From Caryophanales bacterium UBA6356 (GTDB lineage: Bacteria; Bacillota_I; Bacilli_A; RFN20; CAG-826): a DNA stretch of 30,943 bases. Location of the stretch: contig DJRQ01000045.1 of NCBI GenBank assembly GCA_002440125.1, positions 29,139-60,081 of the forward strand. The letters are read 5' to 3'. Numbering within the stretch: position 1 is the first letter of the stretch; each line of letters starts with the position of its first letter. Position numbers and translations under genes: made by a program. This document shows positions 1-6,506 of the stretch, in pieces. The notes below the pieces were generated by a model. It did not search any database. It saw only the letters and a list, made by a program, of their open reading frames with translations, and was not told where the DNA came from.

Positions 1-2
1 GT

Positions 3-31
3 TCCCCGAATTTTGAAATGGGGATTTTTTT
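3..31 (+). promoter_or_regulatory. Terminator-like hairpin overlapping the RBS of the RibU gene
   Basis: CCCC (4-7) pairs with GGGG (20-23), and ATT (10-12) can pair with AAT (17-19), followed by a T run (25-31) that ends at the ATG. The GGGGA that would serve as Shine-Dalgarno lies in the 3' arm. This arrangement resembles the expression platform of a riboswitch. Known Bacillota ribU/ypaA genes are often controlled by an FMN riboswitch, but the aptamer would lie outside this window, so the link is inference. It could simply be the terminator of an upstream gene. Confidence 0.5.
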
Positions 32-736
32 ATGGAAGACCGTCTTTATAAGATTGCCACTCTCGCTTTATCGCTTTTTTATTTTGTCGTTCTCTTTGCG
101 CATTACCTCAAAGGACGCGAAAAAAAGAATTTTAATTATGCTCGATTGATGGCGAGGTCTGCCATTTTCGGCGCTTTATCGACGATTCTGTACGTGGTTC
201 CTATTTTCAGCATAAACCTTCCTTTTTTACCGTCTTTTCTTTCGCTTCATTTTGATGAGATACCCGCTTTTATTGCGGGCTATGCCTATGGCCCTTTGAC
301 GGCGTTTTTGGCCCTTTTTATCAAGACGCTTATCAAACTTCCTTTCTCGCAAAGTCTCTCTGTTGGGGAATTTACGGATTTGATTCTAAGCGCCATTTTC
401 CTTCTTCCTTCGACTTTGATTTACAAGAAAATGCGGAATTTAAAGGGCGTTTTTGCTGGTTTTGTTGTTGGATTCTTCCTTCAAAATGTCGCTGCTTTAA
501 TTTTGAATATCTATGTGATGCTTCCTTTTTATATCTTCGTGATGGGGATGAGCGAAGAATCGCTTTTGTCCCTTTGTCGGTTGGCCAACGCTTCCATTAA
601 CGATTTGAAATGGAGTTATGGGCTCTTTGCCGTTCTTCCTTTGAATGTCATCAAGGATTCCATCGTCCTCTTTGTGACTTTCTTCGCTTATCGTTTTCTT
701 CATAAAGCCCTTCGTTTTGAAAGCCAAGGGGAATAA
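32..736 (+). CDS. ribU: Riboflavin ECF transporter S component, RibU/FmnP-like
   Basis: This is a very hydrophobic 234-residue membrane protein. It is the substrate-binding S component of an energy-coupling factor vitamin importer and works with a shared EcfT/EcfA module not seen here. Family-like segments are the stretch around 64-100 (LPSFLSLHFDEIPAFIAGYA followed by GPLTAFLALFIK) and the C-terminal VLPLNVIKDSIV at about 201-212, which matches the closing helix of Bacillus FmnP. Riboflavin is the likely substrate. An extra N-terminal helix (about residues 7-25) precedes the usual first S-component helix at about 40-58, so it may have seven rather than six segments. The ATG follows a GGGGA buried in a hairpin. 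Another S-component specificity is possible but less likely. Confidence 0.8.
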   Translation: MEDRLYKIATLALSLFYFVVLFAHYLKGREKKNFNYARLMARSAIFGALSTILYVVPIFSINLPFLPSFLSLHFDEIPAFIAGYAYGPLTAFLALFIKTLIKLPFSQSLSVGEFTDLILSAIFLLPSTLIYKKMRNLKGVFAGFVVGFFLQNVAALILNIYVMLPFYIFVMGMSEESLLSLCRLANASINDLKWSYGLFAVLPLNVIKDSIVLFVTFFAYRFLHKALRFESQGE

Positions 737-760
737 AAAATCGGGGCGTCAACCCCGATT
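734..760 (-). terminator. Rho-independent terminator of the ferredoxin gene
   Basis: An 8-bp perfect stem (AATCGGGG 739-746 with CCCCGATT 753-760, 6-base loop) is followed on the minus strand by a run of T (complement of the A run 735-740). It lies 17 bases beyond the ferredoxin stop. On the plus strand there is no T run, so it mainly serves the minus-strand gene, although the stem also follows the RibU stop. Confidence 0.85.
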
Positions 761-777
761 CAAGCAGTCGAATTGGA

Positions 778-963
778 TTAGTCTTCCCACTCGATTGCAG
801 CCACTGGGCAAGAAGCAATCACTTCTTCGATGGCCGCTTCGTCAGTGGGTTGTCCGATGACTTCGCTTTTGCCTTCGTCATTGAAGGCGAAAACTTCAGG
901 AGCGCTGCTGATGCAAAGACCGCATCCAATGCACGCATCGGCATTCACTTTCACTTTTTTCAT
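778..963 (-). CDS. Ferredoxin, single [4Fe-4S] cluster
   Basis: This is a 61-residue electron-transfer protein. The cluster ligands are visible as CIGCGLC (Cys11, Cys14, Cys17) plus Cys52 in SCPVAAI, the pattern of small monocluster ferredoxins of Firmicutes. The C-terminus is acidic. The open frame extends 19 codons further upstream, but the ATG at 963 is preceded by GGAGG at good spacing. The longer version would start inside the promoter, so the short start is preferred. The gene stands alone on the minus strand between two plus-strand genes, with its own promoter and terminator. The redox partner cannot be told from the context. Confidence 0.93.
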   Translation of the reverse strand: MKKVKVNADACIGCGLCISSAPEVFAFNDEGKSEVIGQPTDEAAIEEVIASCPVAAIEWED

Positions 964-991
964 TATTCTTCCTCCATTTCGAATAATACTG

Positions 992-1020
992 ATTCTAAAA
1001 CGGAAGGAAGCTTGTTTCAA
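992..1020 (-). promoter_or_regulatory. Sigma-A type promoter for the ferredoxin gene
   Basis: On the minus strand TTGAAA (1020-1015) and TAGAAT (997-992) are separated by exactly 17 bases. The predicted start falls about 20 bases upstream of the ATG, just ahead of the GGAGG ribosome binding site. Confidence 0.75.
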
Positions 1021-1132
1021 TCATTTAGCGTTCCATAGGCCCATGGCTCATAATCTTTTTTCCTTCCCTCTCCTTCTTTTAGAAGGAATATTTGTTTTTC
1101 TTGTCAGCTTCTTCTTTTAGAGGTCCTCTAAA

Positions 1133-1450
1133 ATGGTTAGAATTGTTACGCTTATGAAAACAAGAATCGAGAAGTGGGCCAAATACCGTGCGAAGATTGC
1201 CAACACGCCGGATTATAAATTCAAGAGCAAGCCTCATTTTTCACCTACTTCGAAAGAAGAGGCCGCTTTATTGCTCGACAAAGCCAGCGCTTCAAGTGCC
1301 GTTAATGTGAGCGCGCTTCCAAAGAAAAAACCAACTCCTTTTGGTGTCTATCTTTCTAAAAAGAGAAACGCACTCATATTGAAATTTGTGCTACTTGGGG
1401 CGACGATCATCGGCCTTATCTTGCTTTGGTTCTTCTGGGTTATCAAATAG
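1133..1450 (+). CDS. Small C-tail-anchored membrane protein, unknown function
   Basis: I do not recognise a named family. The protein has about 105 residues: a basic, soluble N-terminal part (MKTRIEKWAKYRAKI from residue 8), a Ser/Ala-rich middle, and one transmembrane helix near the C-terminus (about residues 82-103, ending WFFWVIK). The soluble part is probably cytoplasmic with the helix as a tail anchor. The ATG at 1133 has GAGGT eight bases upstream. An alternative ATG at 1154, without a visible Shine-Dalgarno, would begin exactly at the conserved-looking MKTRIEK. The gene sits directly upstream of cmk and shares its stop region with the cmk ribosome binding site, so the two are probably co-transcribed. 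Confidence 0.7.
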   Translation: MVRIVTLMKTRIEKWAKYRAKIANTPDYKFKSKPHFSPTSKEEAALLLDKASASSAVNVSALPKKKPTPFGVYLSKKRNALILKFVLLGATIIGLILLWFFWVIK

Positions 1451-1459
1451 GACATGTTT

Positions 1460-2149
1460 ATGGAAAAAGAAATTGTGAACGTCGCAATCGATGGCCCTGC
1501 TGCGGCAGGCAAAAGCACGGTTGCGAAGAAAGTGGCCGAGATACTTCATATGACTTACATCGATACGGGGGCGATGTATCGCGCTTTTACGTATGCGGTG
1601 ATAAAGAAAGGACTTGATCCCAAAAGCGAAAAAGAAGCCGTTACTCTTATCCCCGATATTCGTATTGAGCTTTTGCCCGATAATCGTGTTCTTTGCAATG
1701 GCGAAGATGTTACCAAGGCAATTCGGGAACCGCTTGTTTCAAGCAATGTGAGTTATATTGCTGCGATGAAGCCGGTGCGGTTAAAGCTCGTGGAGCTTCA
1801 GCGCGCAATGGCGAAAAAACAGTCTGTGGTCATGGACGGAAGGGACATAGGGACCTATGTTCTTCCTGATGCCGAAGTGAAGATTTTTCAAATCGCTTCC
1901 GTGGAGACAAGAGCGCTTCGCCGTTACGAAGAGAACCTTCAAAAGGGCATCCCGTCGACATTAAAAGAGGTCGAAGAGAACGTTCGTCAAAGGGATTTTA
2001 TCGATTCCAATAGGGATTTTGCCCCCTTAAAACCCGCTTCCGATAGCATTCTTTTAGATACTTCGAACCTCTCTATCGATGAAGCGGTGCAAGCGGTCTT
2101 AAAAATCATTCAAGACAAAACGGGAAAGGAGTGTTTGTCATGTCGTTAG
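1460..2149 (+). CDS. cmk: Cytidylate kinase
   Basis: This cytoplasmic enzyme phosphorylates CMP and dCMP with ATP in pyrimidine nucleotide supply. It has 229 residues. The P-loop GPAAAGKST is at about residues 12-20, followed by YIDTGAMYRA, then MDGRDIGTYVLPDA and the lid and substrate region RQRDFIDSNRDFAPLKPA, all typical of bacterial Cmk. Two ATGs lie close together: 1454 would leave only one base after AGGA (1449-1452), while 1460 gives normal spacing and the start MEKEIVNVAIDGP, so 1460 is chosen. The Shine-Dalgarno overlaps the stop codon of the preceding gene. The 3' end overlaps der by 10 bases, implying an operon and possibly translational coupling. Confidence 0.95.
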   Translation: MEKEIVNVAIDGPAAAGKSTVAKKVAEILHMTYIDTGAMYRAFTYAVIKKGLDPKSEKEAVTLIPDIRIELLPDNRVLCNGEDVTKAIREPLVSSNVSYIAAMKPVRLKLVELQRAMAKKQSVVMDGRDIGTYVLPDAEVKIFQIASVETRALRRYEENLQKGIPSTLKEVEENVRQRDFIDSNRDFAPLKPASDSILLDTSNLSIDEAVQAVLKIIQDKTGKECLSCR

Positions 2150-3447
2150 GAACCGTTAGTCTTATTGGTTCGCCCTCTGCTGGGAAAAGCACTCTTTTCA
2201 ACCGCTTTATCGGGGAAAGGAAATCCATCGTTGAGCCTACTCCCGGTGTCACTCGAGACCGCATTTATGGAAAATGCACATGGCTCACTAAGACTTTTAC
2301 GCTCATCGACACGGGTGGCATCCAAGCCAAGGAAGTCCCCTTTCAAGATCTTATTCGAGCCCAAGTCGATTTAGCGTTAGCGGAAAGCGATCTCATTCTC
2401 TTTGTGGTAGACGGTAAACGCGGTTTAAGCGGAGACGACCGCTTCATCGCCAAAATGCTTTATGGTCAAAAGAAACCGATTCTCTTGGTCGTAAACAAAA
2501 TCGATAACATAGAGGAAGCGGCCAATGCTTCCGAATTCTATTCTTTGGGTTTTGGCGATCCTTATATCGTAAGCGGCGCCCATGGCATTGGCATAGGCGA
2601 TTTGCTCGATAAGATAATCCACATCCTTCCCGAAAAAGAGATTCCGGAATATGGGGACGCTATCACTTTCTCTCTCATCGGGCGTCCGAATGTGGGCAAA
2701 AGCTCCCTTTCCAATAGGCTCTTAGGCCAAGAAAGAACTCTTGTCTCTCCTATCTCTGGCACGACGCGAGATGCTATCGACACTCCCTTTAGCAAGGATG
2801 GCCACAATTTCGTCTTGATTGATACGGCGGGATTATTGAAACGTGGAAAAATCTATGAGGCCATCGACAAATATGCTGCGATGAGAGCTTTAGCGAGCAT
2901 CGAAAGAAGCCAAATCGTTCTTTTTTTGCTCGATGCTTCGAGCCCTATTTTGGAGCAAGATAAACACGTGGTCGGTTATGCTGTTGATGAGCATAAACCG
3001 ATTATCATTATTGTGAACAAATGGGATTTGGCTAAGGAAAAAGGCCTTTCCAAAGAGGAATTCACCAAGAACATCCGCGAGCAATTTAAGTTCCTTGATT
3101 ACGCCCCAATTCTTTTTGTGAGCGCCTCAAGCGGCGCTGGCATCGATGCTATTTTGCCTAAAGTTTTAGCAGTCCACGAAGCGAGTCTAAGAAGAATTCC
3201 GACGCCTTTGCTTAACGAAATCATTCGCGATGCCCAAGCGATGAATCCTTCGCCGAATTTCAACCATGGGCGTTTGAAAATCGTCTTCGCTAACCAAGTT
3301 TCGGTAAATCCACCGACTTTCGTTTTCTTTTGCAATAATCCCGAGACGGCTCATTTCTCCTATACTCGCTACCTCGAGAACCGCTTGAGAGCGTCTTTTG
3401 ATTTTGATGGCACTCCCATCCACATTATTTACCGTATCCGAAAGTGA
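2140..3447 (+). CDS. der: Ribosome biogenesis GTPase Der (EngA)
   Basis: This 435-residue double GTPase acts in assembly of the large ribosomal subunit. The first G domain starts at the N-terminus (G1 GSPSAGKS at about 10-17, DTGG, NKID). The second has G1 GRPNVGKSS, DTAG and NKWD, and a KH-like domain ends in IHIIYRIRK. The first G1 motif departs from the usual GRPNVGKS while keeping the GKS core, so nucleotide binding is probably retained. A GTG at 2131 is in frame, but the AAAGGAG Shine-Dalgarno overlaps it, so the ATG at 2140 is the start. It overlaps the end of cmk by 10 bases, as expected for the conserved cmk-der pair. Confidence 0.96.
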   Translation: MSLGTVSLIGSPSAGKSTLFNRFIGERKSIVEPTPGVTRDRIYGKCTWLTKTFTLIDTGGIQAKEVPFQDLIRAQVDLALAESDLILFVVDGKRGLSGDDRFIAKMLYGQKKPILLVVNKIDNIEEAANASEFYSLGFGDPYIVSGAHGIGIGDLLDKIIHILPEKEIPEYGDAITFSLIGRPNVGKSSLSNRLLGQERTLVSPISGTTRDAIDTPFSKDGHNFVLIDTAGLLKRGKIYEAIDKYAAMRALASIERSQIVLFLLDASSPILEQDKHVVGYAVDEHKPIIIIVNKWDLAKEKGLSKEEFTKNIREQFKFLDYAPILFVSASSGAGIDAILPKVLAVHEASLRRIPTPLLNEIIRDAQAMNPSPNFNHGRLKIVFANQVSVNPPTFVFFCNNPETAHFSYTRYLENRLRASFDFDGTPIHIIYRIRK

Positions 3448-3471
3448 TGCGTTGCTATCGAATGTTTCGGC

Positions 3472-3490
3472 GCTTTTTGATTGAAAAAGC
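3472..3490 (+). terminator. Weak A/T-rich stem-loop downstream of der
   Basis: A 7-bp stem (GCTTTTT 3472-3478 with AAAAAGC 3484-3490) lies 25 bases after the der stop. It has little GC and no good T run directly after it, so it may be a weak terminator or a 3' end stabiliser. Confidence 0.3.
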
Positions 3491-3491
3491 T

Positions 3492-3537
3492 CGATGAAAT
3501 CTTTATTTTTCATTATCGATGAAAAACTTTTCATTAT
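3492..3537 (+). repeat. Two imperfect tandem units, each a small hairpin
   Basis: Two adjacent units begin CGATGAAA and end TTTTCATTAT (3492-3516 and 3517-3537). Each can fold through ATGAAA with TTTCAT. They occupy the der-hup gap (3448-3652) together with the weak stem-loop and the hup promoter. No gene is visible in this gap. Confidence 0.45.
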
Positions 3538-3588
3538 TATTGCTATTTTTTCCTAGATGTCATCGGAACTTTTTTGAAATTATGCGCT

Positions 3589-3597
3589 TGATATAGA
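3589..3597 (+). promoter_or_regulatory. Extended -10 promoter for hup
   Basis: TGATATAGA fits the extended -10 form TGnTATAAT with one mismatch. No convincing -35 is placed 17 bases upstream. It would give a leader of roughly 50 bases before the HU start. Confidence 0.45.
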
Positions 3598-3652
3598 AGG
3601 AAAGAGATGCTACTTTATTCATAACGATTTAGCTATAAGGAGGAGAATCTCA

Positions 3653-3925
3653 ATGAATAAAGCTGAATTAATCGATGCCGTTGCCGCGAAGGCTGAACTC
3701 TCCAAGAGAGATGCCGAAGCTGCTGTTGACGCCGTTGTCGATGTCATCACTGCCACCCTTATCAAAGGCGATGCGGTGAAGATCTCTGGCTTTGGCATCT
3801 TCGAGAAGAAAGAACGCGCTGCCCGTGAAGGCACCAATCCTTCGACCCAAGAGAAGATCACCATCCCAGCCAGCACCAGCGTTTCCTTCAAGGTTTCCAA
3901 AGGCCTTAAAGAAAAGCTTAACTAA
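3653..3925 (+). CDS. hup: DNA-binding protein HU
   Basis: This is a 90-residue histone-like nucleoid protein, the normal family length, binding DNA as a dimer. It starts MNKAELIDAVAAKAELSK, has the GFGIFEKKERAAREGTNPST segment that leads into the DNA-binding beta arm, and ends with the family-typical VSFKVSKGLKEKLN. A very strong AAGGAGGAG ribosome binding site precedes the ATG. The gene is monocistronic, with its own promoter and a strong terminator, which fits a very abundant protein. Position after der matches the cmk-der-hup order of Bacilli. Confidence 0.97.
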   Translation: MNKAELIDAVAAKAELSKRDAEAAVDAVVDVITATLIKGDAVKISGFGIFEKKERAAREGTNPSTQEKITIPASTSVSFKVSKGLKEKLN

Positions 3926-3949
3926 GAAGCGATTTTCTTATGTCGGAAT

Positions 3950-3976
3950 GGGCTTTGCCTTGGCAAGGCCCTTTTT
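3950..3976 (+). terminator. Strong rho-independent terminator of hup
   Basis: GGGCTTTGCC (3950-3959) pairs with GGCAAGGCCC (3962-3971) with one G-T pair and a tight loop, followed by TTTTT (3972-3976). It lies about 25 bases after the HU stop. Confidence 0.93.
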
Positions 3977-4003
3977 ATAACTTCTCCTATTTCATCGCTT
4001 CTA

Positions 4004-4012
4004 TGGTAAAAT
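4004..4012 (+). promoter_or_regulatory. Extended -10 promoter giving a near-leaderless transcript
   Basis: TGGTAAAAT matches the extended -10 form TGnTATAAT with one mismatch. The -10 ends 7 bases before the ATG at 4020, so transcription should begin at or within a base or two of the start codon. No Shine-Dalgarno is present. Confidence 0.55.
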
Positions 4013-4019
4013 TTCGCCA

Positions 4020-4640
4020 ATGAGAAATTTGCCAGTTTTCGACGCATTGAAATCGCTTTATGGGGAAGGGGGCTTTGCTCTCTATATGGTTGGGGGAGCA
4101 ACACGGGATTTTTGTTTGGGCCGTTCCTTCGACGATTATGATTTCGCGACGGACGCCTTGCCAGAAGAATCCTTATCCCTCCTTCCAAATGCCGATGCTT
4201 CTTTTAAAAGATTTGGCACGATCAAAACGAAGATCCTTTCTTGTTCTTGCGACATCACGACTCTTCGTGAAGAAGGAGATTATTCGGACTATCGCCATCC
4301 TCGTTTTATTAAGTTCGTAAAAAGCCCTTTCCTCGATTCCAAGCGGCGCGATTTTACGATAAATGCTCTCTATCTCGATAAAGACTATAAGATTCTTGAT
4401 TTCCATGGGGGATTGAAAGACTTAAATGACAAAATCATTCGCTTTATTGGCGACCCCTATAAGAGAATTCAAGAGGATCCTCTTCGAATCGTGAGAGCGG
4501 AACGTTTTGAGGAGCTTCTTGGCTTCTCTTTGGAGAAAGAGACAAAGAAGGCCATGGAAACGCTTCGCCCCCTTTTAAAGGAGATTCGTCGTGAAAAGAT
4601 TCTCGAAGAAAGAAAGAAAGGTTGGAAAGGAAAAATATGA
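4020..4640 (+). CDS. CCA-adding enzyme/poly(A) polymerase head-domain protein, short form
   Basis: This 206-residue protein carries the class II tRNA nucleotidyltransferase head: GGATRDFCLGR (about 25-35), the metal-binding DYD (Asp39, Asp41), the LREEGDYSDYRHP motif, RRDFTINAL, and the neck motif EDPLRIVRAERF. Class II CCA enzymes are normally about 400 residues or more, with body and tail domains that hold the tRNA. Here the frame stops just after the neck, in a basic tail. The next gene overlaps the stop, so there is no hidden remainder. All visible catalytic residues are kept, so a minimal nucleotidyltransferase or a divergent CCA enzyme is more likely than a pseudogene. It starts an operon with dnaD and nth and has no Shine-Dalgarno. 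Confidence 0.85.
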   Translation: MRNLPVFDALKSLYGEGGFALYMVGGATRDFCLGRSFDDYDFATDALPEESLSLLPNADASFKRFGTIKTKILSCSCDITTLREEGDYSDYRHPRFIKFVKSPFLDSKRRDFTINALYLDKDYKILDFHGGLKDLNDKIIRFIGDPYKRIQEDPLRIVRAERFEELLGFSLEKETKKAMETLRPLLKEIRREKILEERKKGWKGKI

Positions 4641-5287
4641 AAAATCCCTATCAAAACGCAGTCCCTTTTCCTTATGTGCTTTTGGAGACCTATAAGAAAA
4701 TCGGCTTAAGCGAAGATGAGGCCTTTGTGGCACTCCTTATTGATCATCTTCTTGAACTCGGTAACCATTTCATCAGCGCGGATATGCTTTCTTTGAAGAT
4801 GAGCAAAGGGCCGAAAGAGATTAACGCCATCATGAATAGTCTTTTGGAGAAGGGGCTTTTGAATTATACGATGAAGGAAAAGATGGAGACTTCTCTTTCC
4901 CCTCTTATCGACAAGTGTTATGCCCTTTTCGCGTCTTCTATCGAAAAACAGTGCGCTTCCATGTCAGATAAAGAAATGACGAAAGTACGAAGCGAATTGA
5001 TTGCCTTTTTCGAAGAGAAGCTCGCTCGAAGCCTCTCGCCTTTAGAGAAAGATACGATTTCTGAATGGGCTAGTGGCGTGTATAGTCTGGAGGAGATCAA
5101 AAACGCTTTGCTCGATACTTTGAAAACGGGTAAGAAAACGATTCGCGAAGTTGGCAAAACCCTTAAAGCGCATCGAAAAGAGAACGATCTTTTGAAAGAA
5201 GGGGCAAGCGCAATAAGCGATTCTTGGGATAAAGACATTGAGGCGACAATGGAACTGACTCGTTCTCTTTGGAAAAAGAACCGATGA
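4637..5287 (+). CDS. dnaD: DnaD-family replication initiation protein
   Basis: This 216-residue protein has the DnaD layout: an N-terminal winged-helix-like part (FPYVLLETYKKIGLSEDEAF, then SLLEKGLLNY) and a C-terminal DnaB_2/DDBH2 helical part (LARSLSPLEKDTISEWASGV, then EEIKNALLDTL). In Bacillus, DnaD bridges DnaA and the helicase loader at the origin and is encoded before nth, as here. The ATG at 4637 overlaps the stop of the preceding gene as ATGA and has GGAAAGGA upstream. An in-frame TTG at 4622 lacks support. The last codons overlap nth in the same ATGA manner, so three genes are tightly coupled. Confidence 0.88.
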   Translation: MKNPYQNAVPFPYVLLETYKKIGLSEDEAFVALLIDHLLELGNHFISADMLSLKMSKGPKEINAIMNSLLEKGLLNYTMKEKMETSLSPLIDKCYALFASSIEKQCASMSDKEMTKVRSELIAFFEEKLARSLSPLEKDTISEWASGVYSLEEIKNALLDTLKTGKKTIREVGKTLKAHRKENDLLKEGASAISDSWDKDIEATMELTRSLWKKNR

Positions 5288-5931
5288 CGGAAAAAAGCGC
5301 AGCTCTCTTAAATTATCTAAAATCCTCATTTCCCAGCGCTTCTTGCACCCTTTCCTTTCGGAATGATTTCGAATGTTTGGTTGCTATAATGCTAAGCGCC
5401 CAAACAAGCGATTCCTCCGTCAATAAGGTGACGCCCTCTTTCTTCGCCCATTTTCCGAATGCGCAATCCCTTTCGGAGGCCGATATAAGAGAGATTGAAA
5501 AGGATATACATCGCCTTGGCATGTATCGCTTAAAGGCTAAAAACCTCCTTCTTTTATCGGCCGAATTAATGAAAGACTATGGCGGCAACGTTCCTAAAAC
5601 CAAGGCCGAGCTTGTTGCGTTGCCCGGCATTGGAAACAAAACCGCTGGCGTTTATTTGCTCGAAAGAGGGCACATCCCCTTCCTTCCTGTGGATACCCAC
5701 ATTTCTCGCATTTCAACTCGTCTTGGATATGCTTCAAAAGACGAAAATCCCCAGCATATTGAGGCTAAACTTGAGAAAGCCTTTCCAAAAAACGAATGGA
5801 TTTTTTTGCATCACGCTCTTATAGCTTTTGGCAGAAGCGTGTGCTTAGCAAGAAGCCCGAAGTGCGAAAGATGCACGCTCCATAAGTTTTGTTCTTATTT
5901 CAAGAAAACGGCGTCTACGACTGGCAAATAG
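5284..5931 (+). CDS. nth: Endonuclease III, DNA glycosylase/AP lyase
   Basis: This 215-residue base-excision repair enzyme removes oxidised pyrimidines and nicks at abasic sites. The helix-hairpin-helix is LPGIGNKTAGVYL with the catalytic lysine, and the catalytic aspartate is in LPVDTHISR. The C-terminal iron-sulfur loop is complete: C-x6-C-x2-C-x5-C in CLARSPKCERCTLHKFC. The ATG at 5284 overlaps the dnaD stop as ATGA. An upstream in-frame TTG at 5269 is not preferred. Its 3' end runs 37 bases into the convergent recU gene on the other strand. Confidence 0.95.
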   Translation: MTEKSAALLNYLKSSFPSASCTLSFRNDFECLVAIMLSAQTSDSSVNKVTPSFFAHFPNAQSLSEADIREIEKDIHRLGMYRLKAKNLLLLSAELMKDYGGNVPKTKAELVALPGIGNKTAGVYLLERGHIPFLPVDTHISRISTRLGYASKDENPQHIEAKLEKAFPKNEWIFLHHALIAFGRSVCLARSPKCERCTLHKFCSYFKKTASTTGK

Positions 5932-6506
5932 TCAATGCGTGGCCGAAAGCCTTCTTTGATGGGATAACCTTTTTCGCGAATGTCTTTAAAAGGAATCGAT
6001 TTCCGCGGACGTCGGCGATAGAATTCGCAGACGAAGTCCGCAGGCAAAAGATAGAATTCGCTATAGAGGGTGAGTTCGATAAGGAAAAAGGCGATACCTC
6101 CATGGCGAAGGACGGCTTCTAAGTGCTCGATTTGCTGCTTGGCAATATTTCCAAGTGGCAAGGCTGTTTTCGAATGGGTGCTTTTGGCTTCGAAATCGAT
6201 ATATTTCCCTTTGTATAATCCGTTATAGTCGGTGGTGCTTTGCGTTTCAAAATACGCTTTTGTGATGGTGGCGCCTTTTGAGTAATCGACTTTGACGATG
6301 TTAATGGGCGTCGGTCTTTTGTAAATGACGGCCAAATCTTTTTCCCGATAGATTTGGTTGGTTTCGTTGATGTCGTCTTCGAAAGATTGTCCACGGTTGG
6401 CGGCGCTTAAAATGTGCCTTCCCTTTAATGGGCTTTCCTTCTTTTTCGTTTTTGTCGGAATCGCTTTTGCTCTTGGCTTAACACCAGGAGGATAATGGAT
6501 GTTCAT
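5895..6506 (-). CDS. recU: Holliday junction resolvase RecU
   Basis: This 203-residue enzyme cleaves Holliday junctions in recombination and chromosome segregation. It shows the RecU core: NRGQSFEDDINETNQIY, IYKRPTPINIVKVDY, AYFETQSTTDYNGLYKGKY followed by IDFEAKST, then the helical stretch ending in GIAFFLIEL. The DYNG and DFEAK residues form the PD-(D/E)XK-like active site. The ATG at 6506 begins MNIHYPPGVK, which matches family N-termini, and overlaps the stop of the upstream exonuclease as ATGA. A GTG at 6536 is less likely. GGAGG lies about 10 bases upstream. The 3' end is antisense to the end of nth. Confidence 0.95.
   Translation of the reverse strand: MNIHYPPGVKPRAKAIPTKTKKKESPLKGRHILSAANRGQSFEDDINETNQIYREKDLAVIYKRPTPINIVKVDYSKGATITKAYFETQSTTDYNGLYKGKYIDFEAKSTHSKTALPLGNIAKQQIEHLEAVLRHGGIAFFLIELTLYSEFYLLPADFVCEFYRRRPRKSIPFKDIREKGYPIKEGFRPRIDYLPVVDAVFLK

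Noticed and set aside
4620..4660. Frameshift that would restore the missing C-terminal part of the CCA-like protein
   Set aside because: The following frame is a complete dnaD starting on the stop codon with its own Shine-Dalgarno, so no remainder is present.
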